Part shown: one piece after another, positions 1-8,872 of the stretch
Numbering within the stretch: position 1 is the stretch's first letter
Layout: the number at the start of each line of letters is the position of its first letter
Origin: Thioploca sp.
Lineage (GTDB): Bacteria > Pseudomonadota > Gammaproteobacteria > Beggiatoales > Beggiatoaceae
Direction: 5' to 3'
Assembly: GCA_030627125.1 (NCBI GenBank)
Contig: DAOUSR010000014.1
Location: 1 to 32,773, forward strand
Length of the DNA stretch: 32,773 bases
The notes under the pieces: generated by a model
What the model was told of the DNA's origin: nothing
What the model saw: only the letters and a program-made list of their open reading frames with translations
Database searches by the model: none
Translations under genes and position numbers: made by a program

Positions 1-1
1 T

Positions 2-1942
2 AAAAGCGTAAACAAACAAGAGAAAAAATTAATTAATGGAAAATTAAAAAATATTAAAACCATTGCTTCTGGATTTTTGAGAATAGAAAAGGACAAAACG
101 ATTGAAATAAAGGCTAATAAGAACACATTTACAAAAGTAAATTTCTTTATTGGAAATCCCGGATTACAAGGCAGTAATCTATTTATTGAATTAAAAACAT
201 TTTGGACTATTGGAGGTTTTGACGAAAGTTTAAAAAGTGCAACTGATAGAGATTTAGCAATCAGATTAATTGACTACGAAAGAATAAGAGCATCAAAAAA
301 GATAGTTTTTGTTGATGATATTTTAGTTAATCATTATGCCATTTCTGAATATCGGGTAACAACAATTCCAAGTAACAAAAAACAAGGCTTAAACCTATTT
401 TATCGTAAATATTTACATCAATTTTCAAAAGAATTACAAGAAAAATCATTAGATAGAGCAAAAAAACTTTTCAATTATACTATTTCGGATAATGCAGAAA
501 AAGCTGAATTTATTTCAATCAAAGAGGACACAAAAAATGAAACTGTTAAACCATTTAATTTAATAATTGGTGCAATTTCAGATAATGCAGAAAATTTAAC
601 AGAATTATTCAAATCATTTTTAAATTTGCATCAAAAATACGGAAATTATTTAAGCGATTATAGATTTTTAATTTTAGAAAATACAAGTAATGAATATGAG
701 ATAAGACCAATTATAAATTACTTTGTTTCAAAAAAAAATCTAAAATTTGAACTGATAAAGAATATTTCAAATAGTCGATCGATTGCAGAGAACAGAACCT
801 TTTTACAACAAAAAGTTTATGAAAAAGGAAAGAGTTTATTTGATAAAAATTGTGTTTCTTGGATAATAGATGATGACCATTTATTTAAATTTGACAATCA
901 AAATAAGACTGTAATTCCGAATTATTTTAAAATCATATCAAAACAATCAAGTAATGGAATTGATGCAATGTTTGGGCAAATATCTGATGCAGCACCTCTG
1001 CCATTTTTAAGCACTTTACGCTCTCAACTTATTGATTTTTATTATAATTTAACATGCTTTGTAAATTGCGATCCAACAGAAAAGTTTGAACTTAATAAAT
1101 TACAAAAGGTCAATATCGAACGAAAAGAATTTTATTACGACCTGTCAAATAAGAATTTTCAACATCTTGAATATCCTTATTATCAAAATTCACAAGAGCA
1201 AACAAATTTTGAAGCATTTATAAATTTTCTAAAAGAAACTGCATTGCTATCAAACGGAGTAAATGTTTTTAGAAAACTAACTTTTGAACCTAAAACAGTC
1301 GGGAATATCATAAATAAAGCATCTATTTATCGTGGGGGAAATACAATTATTTTCAATCCTGAATTGTTAAAAATACCCAATTACACACCAGAAAAAGGAT
1401 ATAACAGAAGAAGCGATTTTAATTGGTCAATCATCAATAAAGATATTTTCAAACGAAAACTTTACGAAATTGTTTTGCCTTTAAAACACGATAGAAAACT
1501 ACAAAAAAGACCATTAGTTACTAATTCAACAAAATTGCAAGCGGACATAAAAGGATTGATTTTTTATAGGCTATTTGAAAATATATTAAGTAAAGAAAAT
1601 TGGGAAACTAAAACCCAACATAAAAATGAATTAAGATATTATGAACAAGTTAAAAATCAAACATTCAGGAAAATAAAAATAAATAATTACAGGACACAAT
1701 ATTTGATACATTTAATATTAGAAATTTTAAAAGATGTAAAACTTTGGTGGTTTAAAAATGAATATCGTGCGAAAATAAATCATGATATTCAACAAAATAT
1801 ATTTACATTAGAAGTTTTAAGAATTGAATTAGGAAAAAGAAAATTACAAATTTTAATTCAAGATTTAGAAGATAATATGAAAATGGATAATGATTTTATA
1901 GATAGAGTAACAGAAGAAATGAAAGGAATAAAAAATGTATAA
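2..1942 (+). CDS. Two-domain glycosyltransferase-like protein, 5' end outside window
   Basis: The reading frame is open to the first base, so this is the C-terminal part of a longer gene; the first in-window start-like codon, TTG at 77, is probably internal. Near the N-terminal end are GGFDE and TDRDLAIRL, which resemble the acceptor-binding end of a GT-A (family 2) glycosyltransferase. About 150 residues later a second region begins (FNLIIGAISDN...) and reaches WIIDDDHLF, a DxD-like metal/nucleotide-sugar motif. The protein is therefore probably two glycosyltransferase-type units in tandem, acting on surface polysaccharide or protein glycans; the donor and acceptor are unknown. Composition is strongly A+T rich, with AAA, AAT and TTT codons dominating, unlike the genes to its right. 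The stop codon lies inside a putative attC site, so the gene may be an integron cassette. The last 150 residues are lysine-rich, helical-looking and unassigned. Confidence 0.6.
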   Translation, partial: KSVNKQEKKLINGKLKNIKTIASGFLRIEKDKTIEIKANKNTFTKVNFFIGNPGLQGSNLFIELKTFWTIGGFDESLKSATDRDLAIRLIDYERIRASKKIVFVDDILVNHYAISEYRVTTIPSNKKQGLNLFYRKYLHQFSKELQEKSLDRAKKLFNYTISDNAEKAEFISIKEDTKNETVKPFNLIIGAISDNAENLTELFKSFLNLHQKYGNYLSDYRFLILENTSNEYEIRPIINYFVSKKNLKFELIKNISNSRSIAENRTFLQQKVYEKGKSLFDKNCVSWIIDDDHLFKFDNQNKTVIPNYFKIISKQSSNGIDAMFGQISDAAPLPFLSTLRSQLIDFYYNLTCFVNCDPTEKFELNKLQKVNIERKEFYYDLSNKNFQHLEYPYYQNSQEQTNFEAFINFLKETALLSNGVNVFRKLTFEPKTVGNIINKASIYRGGNTIIFNPELLKIPNYTPEKGYNRRSDFNWSIINKDIFKRKLYEIVLPLKHDRKLQKRPLVTNSTKLQADIKGLIFYRLFENILSKENWETKTQHKNELRYYEQVKNQTFRKIKINNYRTQYLIHLILEILKDVKLWWFKNEYRAKINHDIQQNIFTLEVLRIELGKRKLQILIQDLEDNMKMDNDFIDRVTEEMKGIKNV

Positions 1943-2006
1943 CAAATCGTTATACCTGACATTTTTCTGCTTTGCTTCAAAATGCAGGTGAACTCAAACG
2001 TTAGTT
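1937..2006 (+). other. Putative integron attC recombination site (59-base element)
   Basis: The site starts with GTATAAC (R'' box, containing the TAA stop of the preceding gene) and ends with GTTAGTT (R' box), with crossover expected between G2000 and T2001. The halves are imperfectly complementary: TAAC, GTT and ACCTG on the left pair with CAGGT, AAC and GTTA on the right, with spacers of unequal length between R and L boxes. The inner stem CCTG-a-CATTTT pairs with AAAATG-CAGG and leaves one unpaired A. Unequal spacers and extrahelical bases are hallmarks of attC sites. At 70 bp it is within the usual 57-141 bp range. No integrase gene or second attC is visible, so a solitary or edge cassette is inferred. 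Confidence 0.62.
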
Positions 2007-2381
2007 GGTCAATTATCTTTAATTGTTTTCAATATAAATCATTAACTTATACTATCTGTTTACTGTAATCTATTTATCTACGTAGTTCAAAGTTATGTTG
2101 AACGAATGTAATTTAGAATTATTTGATATAGTTCTAATCGGGTAGCCAAGGGTATTTCTCCCGCAGCCTCCTATCTAAATCTACTGTTTGTTGATATTGA
2201 TTAGCAATATCATAGGTTTAAATAAAGACTCAGCTTTCGGATTATTAACTTGCATTGGTACTCCTCAAGCTCGTAGTTTATTATACAAGGCTGGATAAAA
2301 CAAAGTGAAACCCAATATGTGAAATTAAATTACTGATAATTCGCATTAAATATGAATTTTCCTAAAAATAATACTCACTTA
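2007..2381. other. Gene-poor stretch between cassette and proB
   Basis: This 375-base, A+T-rich stretch carries no intact gene that I can recognise. Its right two thirds hold the small frameshifted remnant described separately. The left part (2007-2130) shows no clear promoter, terminator or repeat. It could be the non-coding part of a second cassette or the chromosomal flank of the insertion. Confidence 0.4.
2134..2255 (-). pseudogene. Small frameshifted gene remnant, function unknown
   Basis: On the minus strand a strong Shine-Dalgarno GAGGAG (2261-2266) lies 5 nt upstream of an ATG (2255). That frame encodes MQVNNPKAESLFKP and then runs out of protein-like sequence, stopping at 2181 after 24 codons. 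A different frame picks up at the same place and reads YDIANQYQQTVDLDRR followed by LREKYPWLPD before a stop at 2134. The span from ATG to the second stop is 122 nt, not a multiple of three, so a single indel would join the two parts into a protein of about 40 residues. The charged C-terminal segment looks like real coding sequence. I do not recognise the family. A decayed or shifted small gene is the simplest reading; chance is possible. Confidence 0.35.
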
Positions 2382-3482
2382 TCAAACCAATACCAAATTA
2401 TCTCGATGAATTAGTTCTGGTTCATCAACATAACCCAAAATATTTGCTATTTGACTGCTTGGATAACCTAAAATTTTTCCAGTTTCCACAGAACTATAGT
2501 TTACCAAACCACGAGCTATTTCTTGGCCATTTGGGTTAATACAAGCTACCATTTCGCCACGTTCAAACTGACCTTGAACTTTACTTACTCCAATAGCTAG
2601 TAAACTTTTACCTGAATAACTTAATACTTTAACTGCTCCATGATCCAAATATAATTTGCCCTGCATTTTTAAGTGTGAAGCCAACCATTGCTTACGGGCA
2701 GCAAGTGGTTCTTGAACTGGTTTTAATAAAGTTCCTACTGATTTACCATCTGCAATTTTTAATAACACCGATTCTACTCGTCCAGAAGCAAGTATAGTAG
2801 CAGTTCCAGAACGAGATGCTAAAGTTGCAGCTTTCAATTTGGTCAACATGCCACCACAACCTAATCTTCCACCAGTAGCACTAGCCATTGCTAACAAGTT
2901 AGAATCTCCAGCTTTGGCTTCGGTAATTAATTTTGCGGTTGGATTTAAGCGTGGGTCTTGTTCACATAAACCTTGCTGGTCAGTTAAAATTACTAAAATA
3001 TCAGCTTCAATTAAATTGGCCACTAAACTTGCTAAAGTATCGTTATCACCTAGTTTAATCTCTTCAGTTGCCACCGTATCATTTTCATTTACTACTGGTA
3101 TCACGTTTAAGTCAATTAAACTACGCAAAGTGCTGCGAGCATTCAAATAACGTTGTCGATTCACTAAATCATCATGAGTTAATAAAATTTGCGCAGTGTG
3201 TAAGGAATGTTGTTGAAAAAAGGCTTCGTAAGTTTGAATCATGCCCATTTGTCCAACCGCAGCGGCAGCTTGAAGTTTATATAATTCAGATGGTCTTTGA
3301 GTCCATTTTAATCGAGTCATACCCTCAGCGACTGCACCAGAAGAAACTAGAACTAGTTCTATACCACGTTGATGCAAACTAGCCATTTGTTCTACCCAAT
3401 TTTTGATAGCTTGTTTGTCTAACCCACGTCCTTCGTTGGTAAGCAATGCACTACCTATTTTGATAACCCAGCGTTGTTTCAT
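2382..3482 (-). CDS. proB: Glutamate 5-kinase
   Basis: ProB phosphorylates L-glutamate to glutamyl-5-phosphate, the first and feedback-controlled step of proline synthesis, in the cytoplasm. The 366-residue length is normal for the two-domain form. An amino-acid-kinase domain covers about residues 1-255: [11 protein letters not shown] nucleotide-binding start, [16 protein letters not shown] with [11 protein letters not shown] for the glutamate site, and the [14 protein letters not shown] segment. A PUA domain follows from about 275 to 360 ([13 protein letters not shown] onward). The ATG start is followed directly by the conserved kinase strand, so no alternative is needed. In many gammaproteobacteria proB follows obgE or precedes proA; neither is here, so it appears monocistronic. 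proA must lie elsewhere. Identification is secure. Confidence 0.96.
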   Translation of the reverse strand: MKQRWVIKIGSALLTNEGRGLDKQAIKNWVEQMASLHQRGIELVLVSSGAVAEGMTRLKWTQRPSELYKLQAAAAVGQMGMIQTYEAFFQQHSLHTAQILLTHDDLVNRQRYLNARSTLRSLIDLNVIPVVNENDTVATEEIKLGDNDTLASLVANLIEADILVILTDQQGLCEQDPRLNPTAKLITEAKAGDSNLLAMASATGGRLGCGGMLTKLKAATLASRSGTATILASGRVESVLLKIADGKSVGTLLKPVQEPLAARKQWLASHLKMQGKLYLDHGAVKVLSYSGKSLLAIGVSKVQGQFERGEMVACINPNGQEIARGLVNYSSVETGKILGYPSSQIANILGYVDEPELIHRDNLVLV

Positions 3483-3669
3483 TTGATATTAATAGCACTC
3501 AATGGCAAAATTTTATAAAATTTATGAATATAACATATATTATTGATTTTAATATATAACATATTGTAAATATTAGGATGATCGCATTAAAAATATTCTG
3601 CAAAGGTAAAGTTATAGACCTAACCATTGTTATGTATAGTTTTAGATATACATATAAATTTTACTCTAT

Positions 3670-4614
3670 TCACAATGGTTTTTTATAAGCCATCCCTGCT
3701 ACCTCTCGCACCATTTTAGGTACTAAATAACCGGGCAATTGGATCCGCATTTGTTCCAGTAATTCGATTGCTTCACTTTCTGAGACTTCAAAATGAGCTG
3801 CTCCTTGCACTCGATCTAGTAAATGCAAATAGTATGGCAATACTTTAACACTAAACAAAGTTTCACTAAGATTACTCAAAGCAGTTATGTTATCATTAAT
3901 ACCACGTAATAAAACTGATTGGTTCAATACGGTAATGCCAGCCGTAATTAAACTTTGTATAGCTTGTTTGACGCTATCATCGATTTCATTAGCATGATTA
4001 ACATGTACAACCATAACCGGCTGTAACCTAGTTTGGGTCAAACAAGTTAATAATGCAGAATTTATTCGTTCGGGCAGAACTATTGGCAAACGAGTATGGA
4101 TTCGTAACCGTTTGATATGAGGAATCTTAGCTATACTATTTATTAGTTTATTCAAATAATTATCTGGTAAAATTAACGGATCGCCACCACTTAAAATAAC
4201 TTCAGTAATAGAAGGATCAGCATTTATACTTGCAAGTATAGTTTGCTGTTGAGAAGTCGAAAATTTCGTGTGTTGCCGAAAACAATATCGACAATGAATT
4301 GCACAAGCTGTAGTCAATATCCATAATACCCGACCTTGATATTTTTGCAATAAACCGGGAACTTGTTCAGCTGCAAGATCACCAACTGGATCATGGATAA
4401 ACTTTGCTATTTGTTGACTTTCTGCTTGTAACGGTAATATTTGCCGCAATAATGGATCGTTTGGATCGCCTTTACGCATCCGTTTTACGTATCCTTTAGG
4501 AACCAAAAGACTTAATCCTTGGGTGGAATATTCCAAATTGGATAATTCTAACAATTCCAATAAATGTACAGGATCACGGATTGCTTGTCGCAAATTATAT
4601 TGCCAATCTATCAT
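3670..4614 (-). CDS. epmB: EF-P beta-lysylation protein (lysine 2,3-aminomutase-like radical SAM)
   Basis: EpmB converts alpha-lysine to (R)-beta-lysine, which EpmA then attaches to elongation factor P. The radical-SAM cluster motif is C104-x3-C108-x2-C111 in TTACAIHCRYCFRQH. LSGGDPL (SAM-binding GGD) and VVHVNHANEID are family signatures shared with lysine 2,3-aminomutases. At 314 residues it is slightly short compared with the E. coli protein, the difference being at the N-terminus. An in-frame TAA lies just upstream of the ATG, so the start cannot move upstream. The gene is divergent from efp with only 17 bases between start codons, an arrangement known from enterobacteria and strong support for the assignment. 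EpmA is not in the window. Confidence 0.95.
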   Translation of the reverse strand: MIDWQYNLRQAIRDPVHLLELLELSNLEYSTQGLSLLVPKGYVKRMRKGDPNDPLLRQILPLQAESQQIAKFIHDPVGDLAAEQVPGLLQKYQGRVLWILTTACAIHCRYCFRQHTKFSTSQQQTILASINADPSITEVILSGGDPLILPDNYLNKLINSIAKIPHIKRLRIHTRLPIVLPERINSALLTCLTQTRLQPVMVVHVNHANEIDDSVKQAIQSLITAGITVLNQSVLLRGINDNITALSNLSETLFSVKVLPYYLHLLDRVQGAAHFEVSESEAIELLEQMRIQLPGYLVPKMVREVAGMAYKKPL

Positions 4615-4631
4615 ATAATTAGGAGTTTTTT

Positions 4632-5195
4632 ATGGCTGTTTTTAGTACTAGTGAATTTAAATCCGGACTTAAATTGATGTTGGACGATTACCCTTGTAGT
4701 ATCATAGAGAATGAGTTCGTGAAACCAGGTAAAGGCCAAGCATTTAATCGAGTTAAACTTCGCAATTTAAAAACTGGACGAATAATAGAACGAACTTTTA
4801 AATCAGGCGAGACATTGGAAGGAGCTGATGTCATGGAAACAGAGATGGACTATTTGTATAATGACGAATTTTATCATTTTATGGTAACGGATACTTACGA
4901 ACAGTATGCAGCTAATGTCAACGCAGTAGGTGATGCTACAAAATGGTTAAAAGGTCAAGAAAAATGTATAGTTACCTTATGGAATAATGAACCTATAGCC
5001 GTAACAGTACCTAATTTTGTAAATTTGAAAGTATCCGATACTGACCCCGGTTTGCGTGGTGATACTTCCGGTGGTGGTAACAAAGCTGCCACTTTAGAAA
5101 CTGGTGCAGTCATACGAGTACCGCTATTTATAAATGTTGGAGATTTAATTAAAGTTGACACTCGTAGTGGTGAATATTTATCACGAGCTAAATGA
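4632..5195 (+). CDS. efp: Elongation factor P
   Basis: EF-P binds ribosomes stalled on polyproline stretches and stimulates peptide-bond formation. The 187-residue length and three beta-barrel domains are typical. The modified lysine is K34 in VKPGKGQAF, the same position as in E. coli, consistent with beta-lysylation by the divergent epmB product. The C-terminal OB domain carries the signature [14 protein letters not shown] and ends with [14 protein letters not shown] Shine-Dalgarno TAGGAG lies 6 bases before the ATG. Because the gap to epmB is so short, the promoter must lie inside the epmB coding sequence. A hairpin terminator follows directly. Confidence 0.98.
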   Translation: MAVFSTSEFKSGLKLMLDDYPCSIIENEFVKPGKGQAFNRVKLRNLKTGRIIERTFKSGETLEGADVMETEMDYLYNDEFYHFMVTDTYEQYAANVNAVGDATKWLKGQEKCIVTLWNNEPIAVTVPNFVNLKVSDTDPGLRGDTSGGGNKAATLETGAVIRVPLFINVGDLIKVDTRSGEYLSRAK

Positions 5196-5207
5196 TCGTT
5201 ATAGAAT

Positions 5208-5242
5208 TGTTTCGGAAATTTAACTATTCCCGAAACATTTTT
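5208..5242 (+). terminator. Rho-independent terminator of efp
   Basis: An 8-bp stem TGTTTCGG / CCGAAACA with a 14-nt loop is followed directly by TTTTT (5238-5242). It begins 12 bases after the efp stop codon. The methyltransferase gene on the other strand ends at 5244, so this hairpin separates two convergent transcripts; the opposite orientation lacks a good T-run. Confidence 0.75.
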
Positions 5243-5243
5243 A

Positions 5244-5909
5244 CTATTTTTCAGACCGATAAACATTTATCCGAGCTGGAGGTATATTTCTCCATATAAT
5301 TTTATGGTCTATGCGTTTAAAATGATGCGGTAAAAACGGAGAAGAACCACTTAGGTCATAAGTAAATTGTATATATATTCCATTATTATTGGAAATTAGG
5401 TCATCAATTTGTTTAACTATGCCATGAACTTGCATATGTGGAAGAGTACGAAAAGGTAAACCACAAACTATAGTATTAACTCTGTTACTATCTTGTCCTA
5501 ATAAATCTGTTAAATGAAAGGCATCGCCATTAACAATTCGGACTTGAGGAAATTTATGTTTTAAAAAATCAGCGAAAGCAGTGGATAATTCTACTGATAT
5601 TAGGTTTTCTGGAGCAATACCATGTTGTAATAATGCTTCTGTCACCCTTCCAGTTCCACTACCTAATTCTACTACACAGCCTGACTTATTATCTACAGAG
5701 ATAAAATCTGCTATAGCTTTAGCAAGCCTTGGCGAACTCTCACAGGCTGTTCCCATTGTTTTAGGATTACGAATAACTTCCTTAGCAAACACTATCCATC
5801 CTGGCAAAGATTGGTTTGAAGATTTCACTGAAGATGCATCAGTTCCACGTACCCTTGAAACAGAATCATTGATAAATGTCTTTGCTTTAACTATGTTACG
5901 TTGAATCAC
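5244..5909 (-). CDS. Class I SAM-dependent methyltransferase, phospholipid N-methyltransferase/rRNA-dimethylase-like
   Basis: The protein has the Rossmann methyltransferase motif I VVELGSGTGRVTEALL (about residues 79-94), an acidic motif II end ISVELS, a motif III region NGDAFHL, and VCGLPFRTLP where KsgA/PmtA-type enzymes have their NLPY-like motif IV. This pattern, with FAKEVIRNPKTMGTACESSP before motif I, resembles bacterial PmtA-like phospholipid methyltransferases, which share their fold with rRNA adenine dimethylases. The 221 residues fit that group. The substrate cannot be fixed from sequence. The start is GTG, supported by AAGGGA (5918-5923) 8 bases upstream; an ATG five bases earlier is out of frame. 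Confidence 0.75.
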   Translation of the reverse strand: MIQRNIVKAKTFINDSVSRVRGTDASSVKSSNQSLPGWIVFAKEVIRNPKTMGTACESSPRLAKAIADFISVDNKSGCVVELGSGTGRVTEALLQHGIAPENLISVELSTAFADFLKHKFPQVRIVNGDAFHLTDLLGQDSNRVNTIVCGLPFRTLPHMQVHGIVKQIDDLISNNNGIYIQFTYDLSGSSPFLPHHFKRIDHKIIWRNIPPARINVYRSEK

Positions 5910-5944
5910 TCATCTATTCCCTTATAAAAAATGGTAATAAAATT

Positions 5945-5972
5945 ATGCCTAATGAAATTATTCAATAGGCAT
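5945..5972 (-). terminator. Hairpin between osmC-like gene and methyltransferase, possible terminator
   Basis: On the minus strand the 28-nt element reads as a stem ATGCCTA-T-TGAA, loop TAAT, then TTCA-T-TAGGCAT: eleven base pairs with one T-T mismatch. It is followed by AATTTTATT. Lying between the end of the OsmC-like gene and the start of the methyltransferase gene, it could end upstream transcription or act as a processing or binding site. The U-tract is weak. Confidence 0.45.
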
Positions 5973-6047
5973 TGTTCTAATTATATAAACTAATTATACT
6001 TAAAATTATGATAAAAAATTAACATTTTCTAACAAATTCTGGAAAAT

Positions 6048-6431
6048 TTATCTAATTTTTACTTCAATTTGAGGTGGATTCATCAAAGTTTTTTTCACAG
6101 AACATTCGTTTGTGGCACGAATTAAAGCTGAGGCATATTTCTCTGGAAAAGAAGGCGGTAATTCGATTTCAATATTAATATTTTCGATTCGTCCAGCATT
6201 CCAATCATTAGATTGATGTAATTTAATTCCTTCTGTAGAAATATTGCGTGACTGACAAAAACGTAAAATAAAATATCCCGCACAAGTTCCTAAACTACTT
6301 AAAAAATAAGAAAATGGATCGGGAAAATTTTCTTTACCACCAGCTTTTTTAGCTTGATCAGTATTCACCATAAAATTGTTGAACTGAGCATTAACCTGCA
6401 TTCCTTCACCAAATGTAATAATAGCATCCAT
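6048..6431 (-). CDS. OsmC/Ohr-family protein (YhfA-like)
   Basis: OsmC-fold proteins are cytosolic, often thiol-dependent peroxidases acting on organic hydroperoxides. This 127-residue protein has the family's two cysteines, C50 in SSLGTCAGYF (on the central helix) and C110 in ATNECSVKKTL, plus the PDPFSYFLSSLGTC pattern typical of the YhfA-like branch rather than classical Ohr. Peroxidase activity is known for some family members only, so the function here is inferred. Twenty-five bases separate it from the upstream helicase gene on the same strand, so the two may be cotranscribed. Confidence 0.85.
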   Translation of the reverse strand: MDAIITFGEGMQVNAQFNNFMVNTDQAKKAGGKENFPDPFSYFLSSLGTCAGYFILRFCQSRNISTEGIKLHQSNDWNAGRIENINIEIELPPSFPEKYASALIRATNECSVKKTLMNPPQIEVKIR

Positions 6432-6456
6432 ATTTCTAAATTCTCAAATTGAATAA

Positions 6457-7761
6457 TTAAGCAACAGTTTTCTTAGGTGCTGCTCTTTGTTTTCTACGAT
6501 GGGCTGGCGGCTGAGTTAAATGCCGGCCTCCACCTTTATGCTTCGGATCGTTATAGCTATTCCGATTAGAGGTTGGACCTTTGCTGTTATATTTACGTTT
6601 TTTCTTTTTGCGAGCTAATGAGCGTGTAGGTTCTAAACCAGGAATGGTCAAACGTGGAACCTGTTTCCCAGTATAACGTTCGATTCGTTCTAAGTGCATC
6701 AAATCATCTGGCAATGCAAATGAAATAGCAGTACCATTAGCACCAGCCCTACCAGTACGACCGATTCTATGTACATAGTCTTCGGCAAATCTCGGTATAT
6801 CGAAGTTTATAACATGACTAACACTGGTCATATCAATTCCACGAGCTGCAACATCAGTAGCGACTAATAAACGTAATTTACCCCTACGCATATTTTGTAA
6901 AGTACGGTTGCGAGCTGCTTGTTTCATATCACCATGTAATGCAGCAGCAGAATGTCCCAGAGCTTTTAAATCTCGAGCTAAGATATCAGCTCCTAATTTA
7001 GTGGCTGAAAAAATAATTGCTTGAGTTAAACTATCATCATTAAGTAAATGTTGTAACAGCTTATTTTTATGTGCAACATCATCAGCAATATGCAGACGTT
7101 GTTCAATATTTTCTTGAGTAGGTTGACTATCCATTGCAACCCGCTGCGGGTCATTTAATAGATTGCGTGCCAAACTAGCCATTCTACCGTCCCAAGTTGC
7201 TGTGAATAGCATAGTTTGCCGTTCCTTAGGAGTAAAATTAGCAATTTTATTCACTTCATCAACAAAACCCATGTCTAACATGCGATCTGCTTCGTCAAGT
7301 ATCAGCATATTAACTTCAGATAAGTCAATATTACGATTTTCAATATGGTCAATTAAACGACCTGGAGTAGCCACTACAATATCAATCGGTTTAGATAAAC
7401 TTCTTAGTTGTGGTCCATAAGGCATACCCCCTACCAGACTTACACTAGAAACCTTGACATTCCTACCATAGTCCCGAATAGCCTGAGTAACCTGATTAGC
7501 TAATTCTCTAGTTGGGGTTAGTATTAATACGGAAGGTTGACCACGTTGTTTTTTATGATGACCTTTTTTCGTTAAAAGATGTAAAACAGGTAATACAAAA
7601 GCAGCTGTTTTGCCAGTCCCTGTATGAGCTGAAGCAATTATATCATGACCTTCTATGGCTATAGGAATTGCTTCTGCTTGAATTGGTGTAGGAACAGTAT
7701 AACCACATTTATCTATGGCTCTGAGAATGGCAGGGTTTAAATCAAAACTTTTAAAAGACAC
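6457..7761 (-). CDS. DEAD-box ATP-dependent RNA helicase, RhlE-like
   Basis: All core motifs are present: Q motif (GYTVPTPIQ), Walker A AHTGTGKT (45-52), PTRELA, TPGRLID, DEAD (154-157), motif III as TAT (185-187) instead of the commoner SAT, then IIFSATK, VATDVAARGIDM and HRIGRTGRAG. The 434-residue protein ends in a basic, low-complexity tail (about 370-434; KKKKRKY, RRKQR), typical of RhlE/SrmB-type helicases that bind rRNA or mRNA. These enzymes unwind short RNA duplexes in ribosome assembly or RNA decay, often at low temperature. The exact orthologue is uncertain. The start is GTG, with Shine-Dalgarno AAGGA (7768-7772) 6 bases upstream. Confidence 0.92.
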   Translation of the reverse strand: MSFKSFDLNPAILRAIDKCGYTVPTPIQAEAIPIAIEGHDIIASAHTGTGKTAAFVLPVLHLLTKKGHHKKQRGQPSVLILTPTRELANQVTQAIRDYGRNVKVSSVSLVGGMPYGPQLRSLSKPIDIVVATPGRLIDHIENRNIDLSEVNMLILDEADRMLDMGFVDEVNKIANFTPKERQTMLFTATWDGRMASLARNLLNDPQRVAMDSQPTQENIEQRLHIADDVAHKNKLLQHLLNDDSLTQAIIFSATKLGADILARDLKALGHSAAALHGDMKQAARNRTLQNMRRGKLRLLVATDVAARGIDMTSVSHVINFDIPRFAEDYVHRIGRTGRAGANGTAISFALPDDLMHLERIERYTGKQVPRLTIPGLEPTRSLARKKKKRKYNSKGPTSNRNSYNDPKHKGGGRHLTQPPAHRRKQRAAPKKTVA

Positions 7762-7897
7762 AAAAAATCCTTAGTTGGGAGAAAAATTAATGCTTAAGTT
7801 AACATAAAACTCTTGCAAGTATAAATCGTCGCCAACTAATTGTGAAACAAATTTCCATTTAAGATTAAATTGACCACGATTAAAAATTATTAATAGA

Positions 7898-8872
7898 TTA
7901 CTTCATTATCAGCCTTGGGTCAATCATATTTTGATTCAAGCTAACACTCCAATGTAAATGTGGACCAGTGGCACGACCTGTTTTCCCAACGGTACCAACA
8001 ATTTCTCCAATTCTAACAATTTGCCCAGAAGCAACATTAATTGAATTTAGATGTCCATATAAAGTTACTACACTTTGCCCATGATCGATCATTACAGTCT
8101 TGCCAGTAAAAAAAAAATCACCTGTAACTAAAACTTTACCGCCAGCAGCAGATAGAATTGGAGTATCCAATGGAGCAGCAATATCTAAACCAGTATGCGA
8201 ACTACGGCGTTGGCCATTAAAATAGCGTCTGGTACCGAAAGAACTGCTAAAACGCCCACTTACCGGTTGCATTAATGGTAAGGGTGAAGTTGTGGTTGGA
8301 CGCCATCCTGTAGCTAAAGCTGATTTCATTATTGCTTTTTCGTGTCGAATCCGTTGCAAATCATTAGGAGCAGGATTAACTTTACGTTTATTTTTAATAT
8401 TAATTTTTTGAACTTTATATTTTTTCTTATCTACTTTGAATGAATATTGTTGGTTAGTTTCTTGATCTTTAACAGTGTGTTGCCCAATACTAGCACTTAA
8501 TGGAATACCTACTAACGCTACCCATTGTAGTCCATTACGTAAAACTACTACTTGCTTATTTTGATAAGTAATTTTAGGCGGGAAATTAGTTTGACTGCGT
8601 AAAGATATCCAAGCAATACCACCAGGAACTGCCGGTGTATTCCGTAATGATAGCAATGAAGCTGGTAATTGAGCTGTTGGTAAAGACGATTCCTGTACTA
8701 TAGGGATTTGTATCGGTGGAGCTACTGGTAAAGGAGTTGGTGTATTTTCTATCCGACGTGAATAAATTTCATCTGGTTGCATACCTATTGGTTCATCTTG
8801 GGATTGAAGTGGTGCTGTAGTACAGGATGTAAATAGAATACAGAAACTAACCATAAAAATGCTCTTAATCAT
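7898..8872 (-). CDS. LytM/M23-family peptidoglycan hydrolase-like lipoprotein
   Basis: The product begins MIKSIFMVSFCILFTSC, a lipoprotein signal peptide with a lipobox-like FTSC at C17, so the mature protein is probably membrane anchored in the periplasm. A proline-rich linker and a beta-rich middle follow. The C-terminal M23 domain (about the last 110 residues) contains HTGLDIAAPLDTP, YGHLNS, and GRATGPHLHWSV, with zinc ligands H and D in HTGLD and the HLH motif. With these ligands kept it may be an active endopeptidase and not a degenerate NlpD/EnvC-like activator, though that is inferred. I chose the ATG at 8872 over a TTG at 8884 because the GGA overlapping that TTG serves as its ribosome binding site. 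Confidence 0.88.
   Translation of the reverse strand: MIKSIFMVSFCILFTSCTTAPLQSQDEPIGMQPDEIYSRRIENTPTPLPVAPPIQIPIVQESSLPTAQLPASLLSLRNTPAVPGGIAWISLRSQTNFPPKITYQNKQVVVLRNGLQWVALVGIPLSASIGQHTVKDQETNQQYSFKVDKKKYKVQKINIKNKRKVNPAPNDLQRIRHEKAIMKSALATGWRPTTTSPLPLMQPVSGRFSSSFGTRRYFNGQRRSSHTGLDIAAPLDTPILSAAGGKVLVTGDFFFTGKTVMIDHGQSVVTLYGHLNSINVASGQIVRIGEIVGTVGKTGRATGPHLHWSVSLNQNMIDPRLIMK

Noticed and set aside
2839-3382. Two plus-strand reading frames opposite proB
   Set aside because: They are antisense to a well conserved enzyme gene and show no independent protein features.
3520-3570. Direct repeat of ATATAACATAT upstream of proB
   Set aside because: The two copies are very A+T-rich and 27 bases apart; chance is likely in this composition and no known operator fits.
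7771-7839. Inverted repeat TTAGTTGG / CCAACTAA upstream of the helicase
   Set aside because: The 8-base arms are 53 bases apart and one overlaps the ribosome binding site; too weak to call an operator or attenuator.
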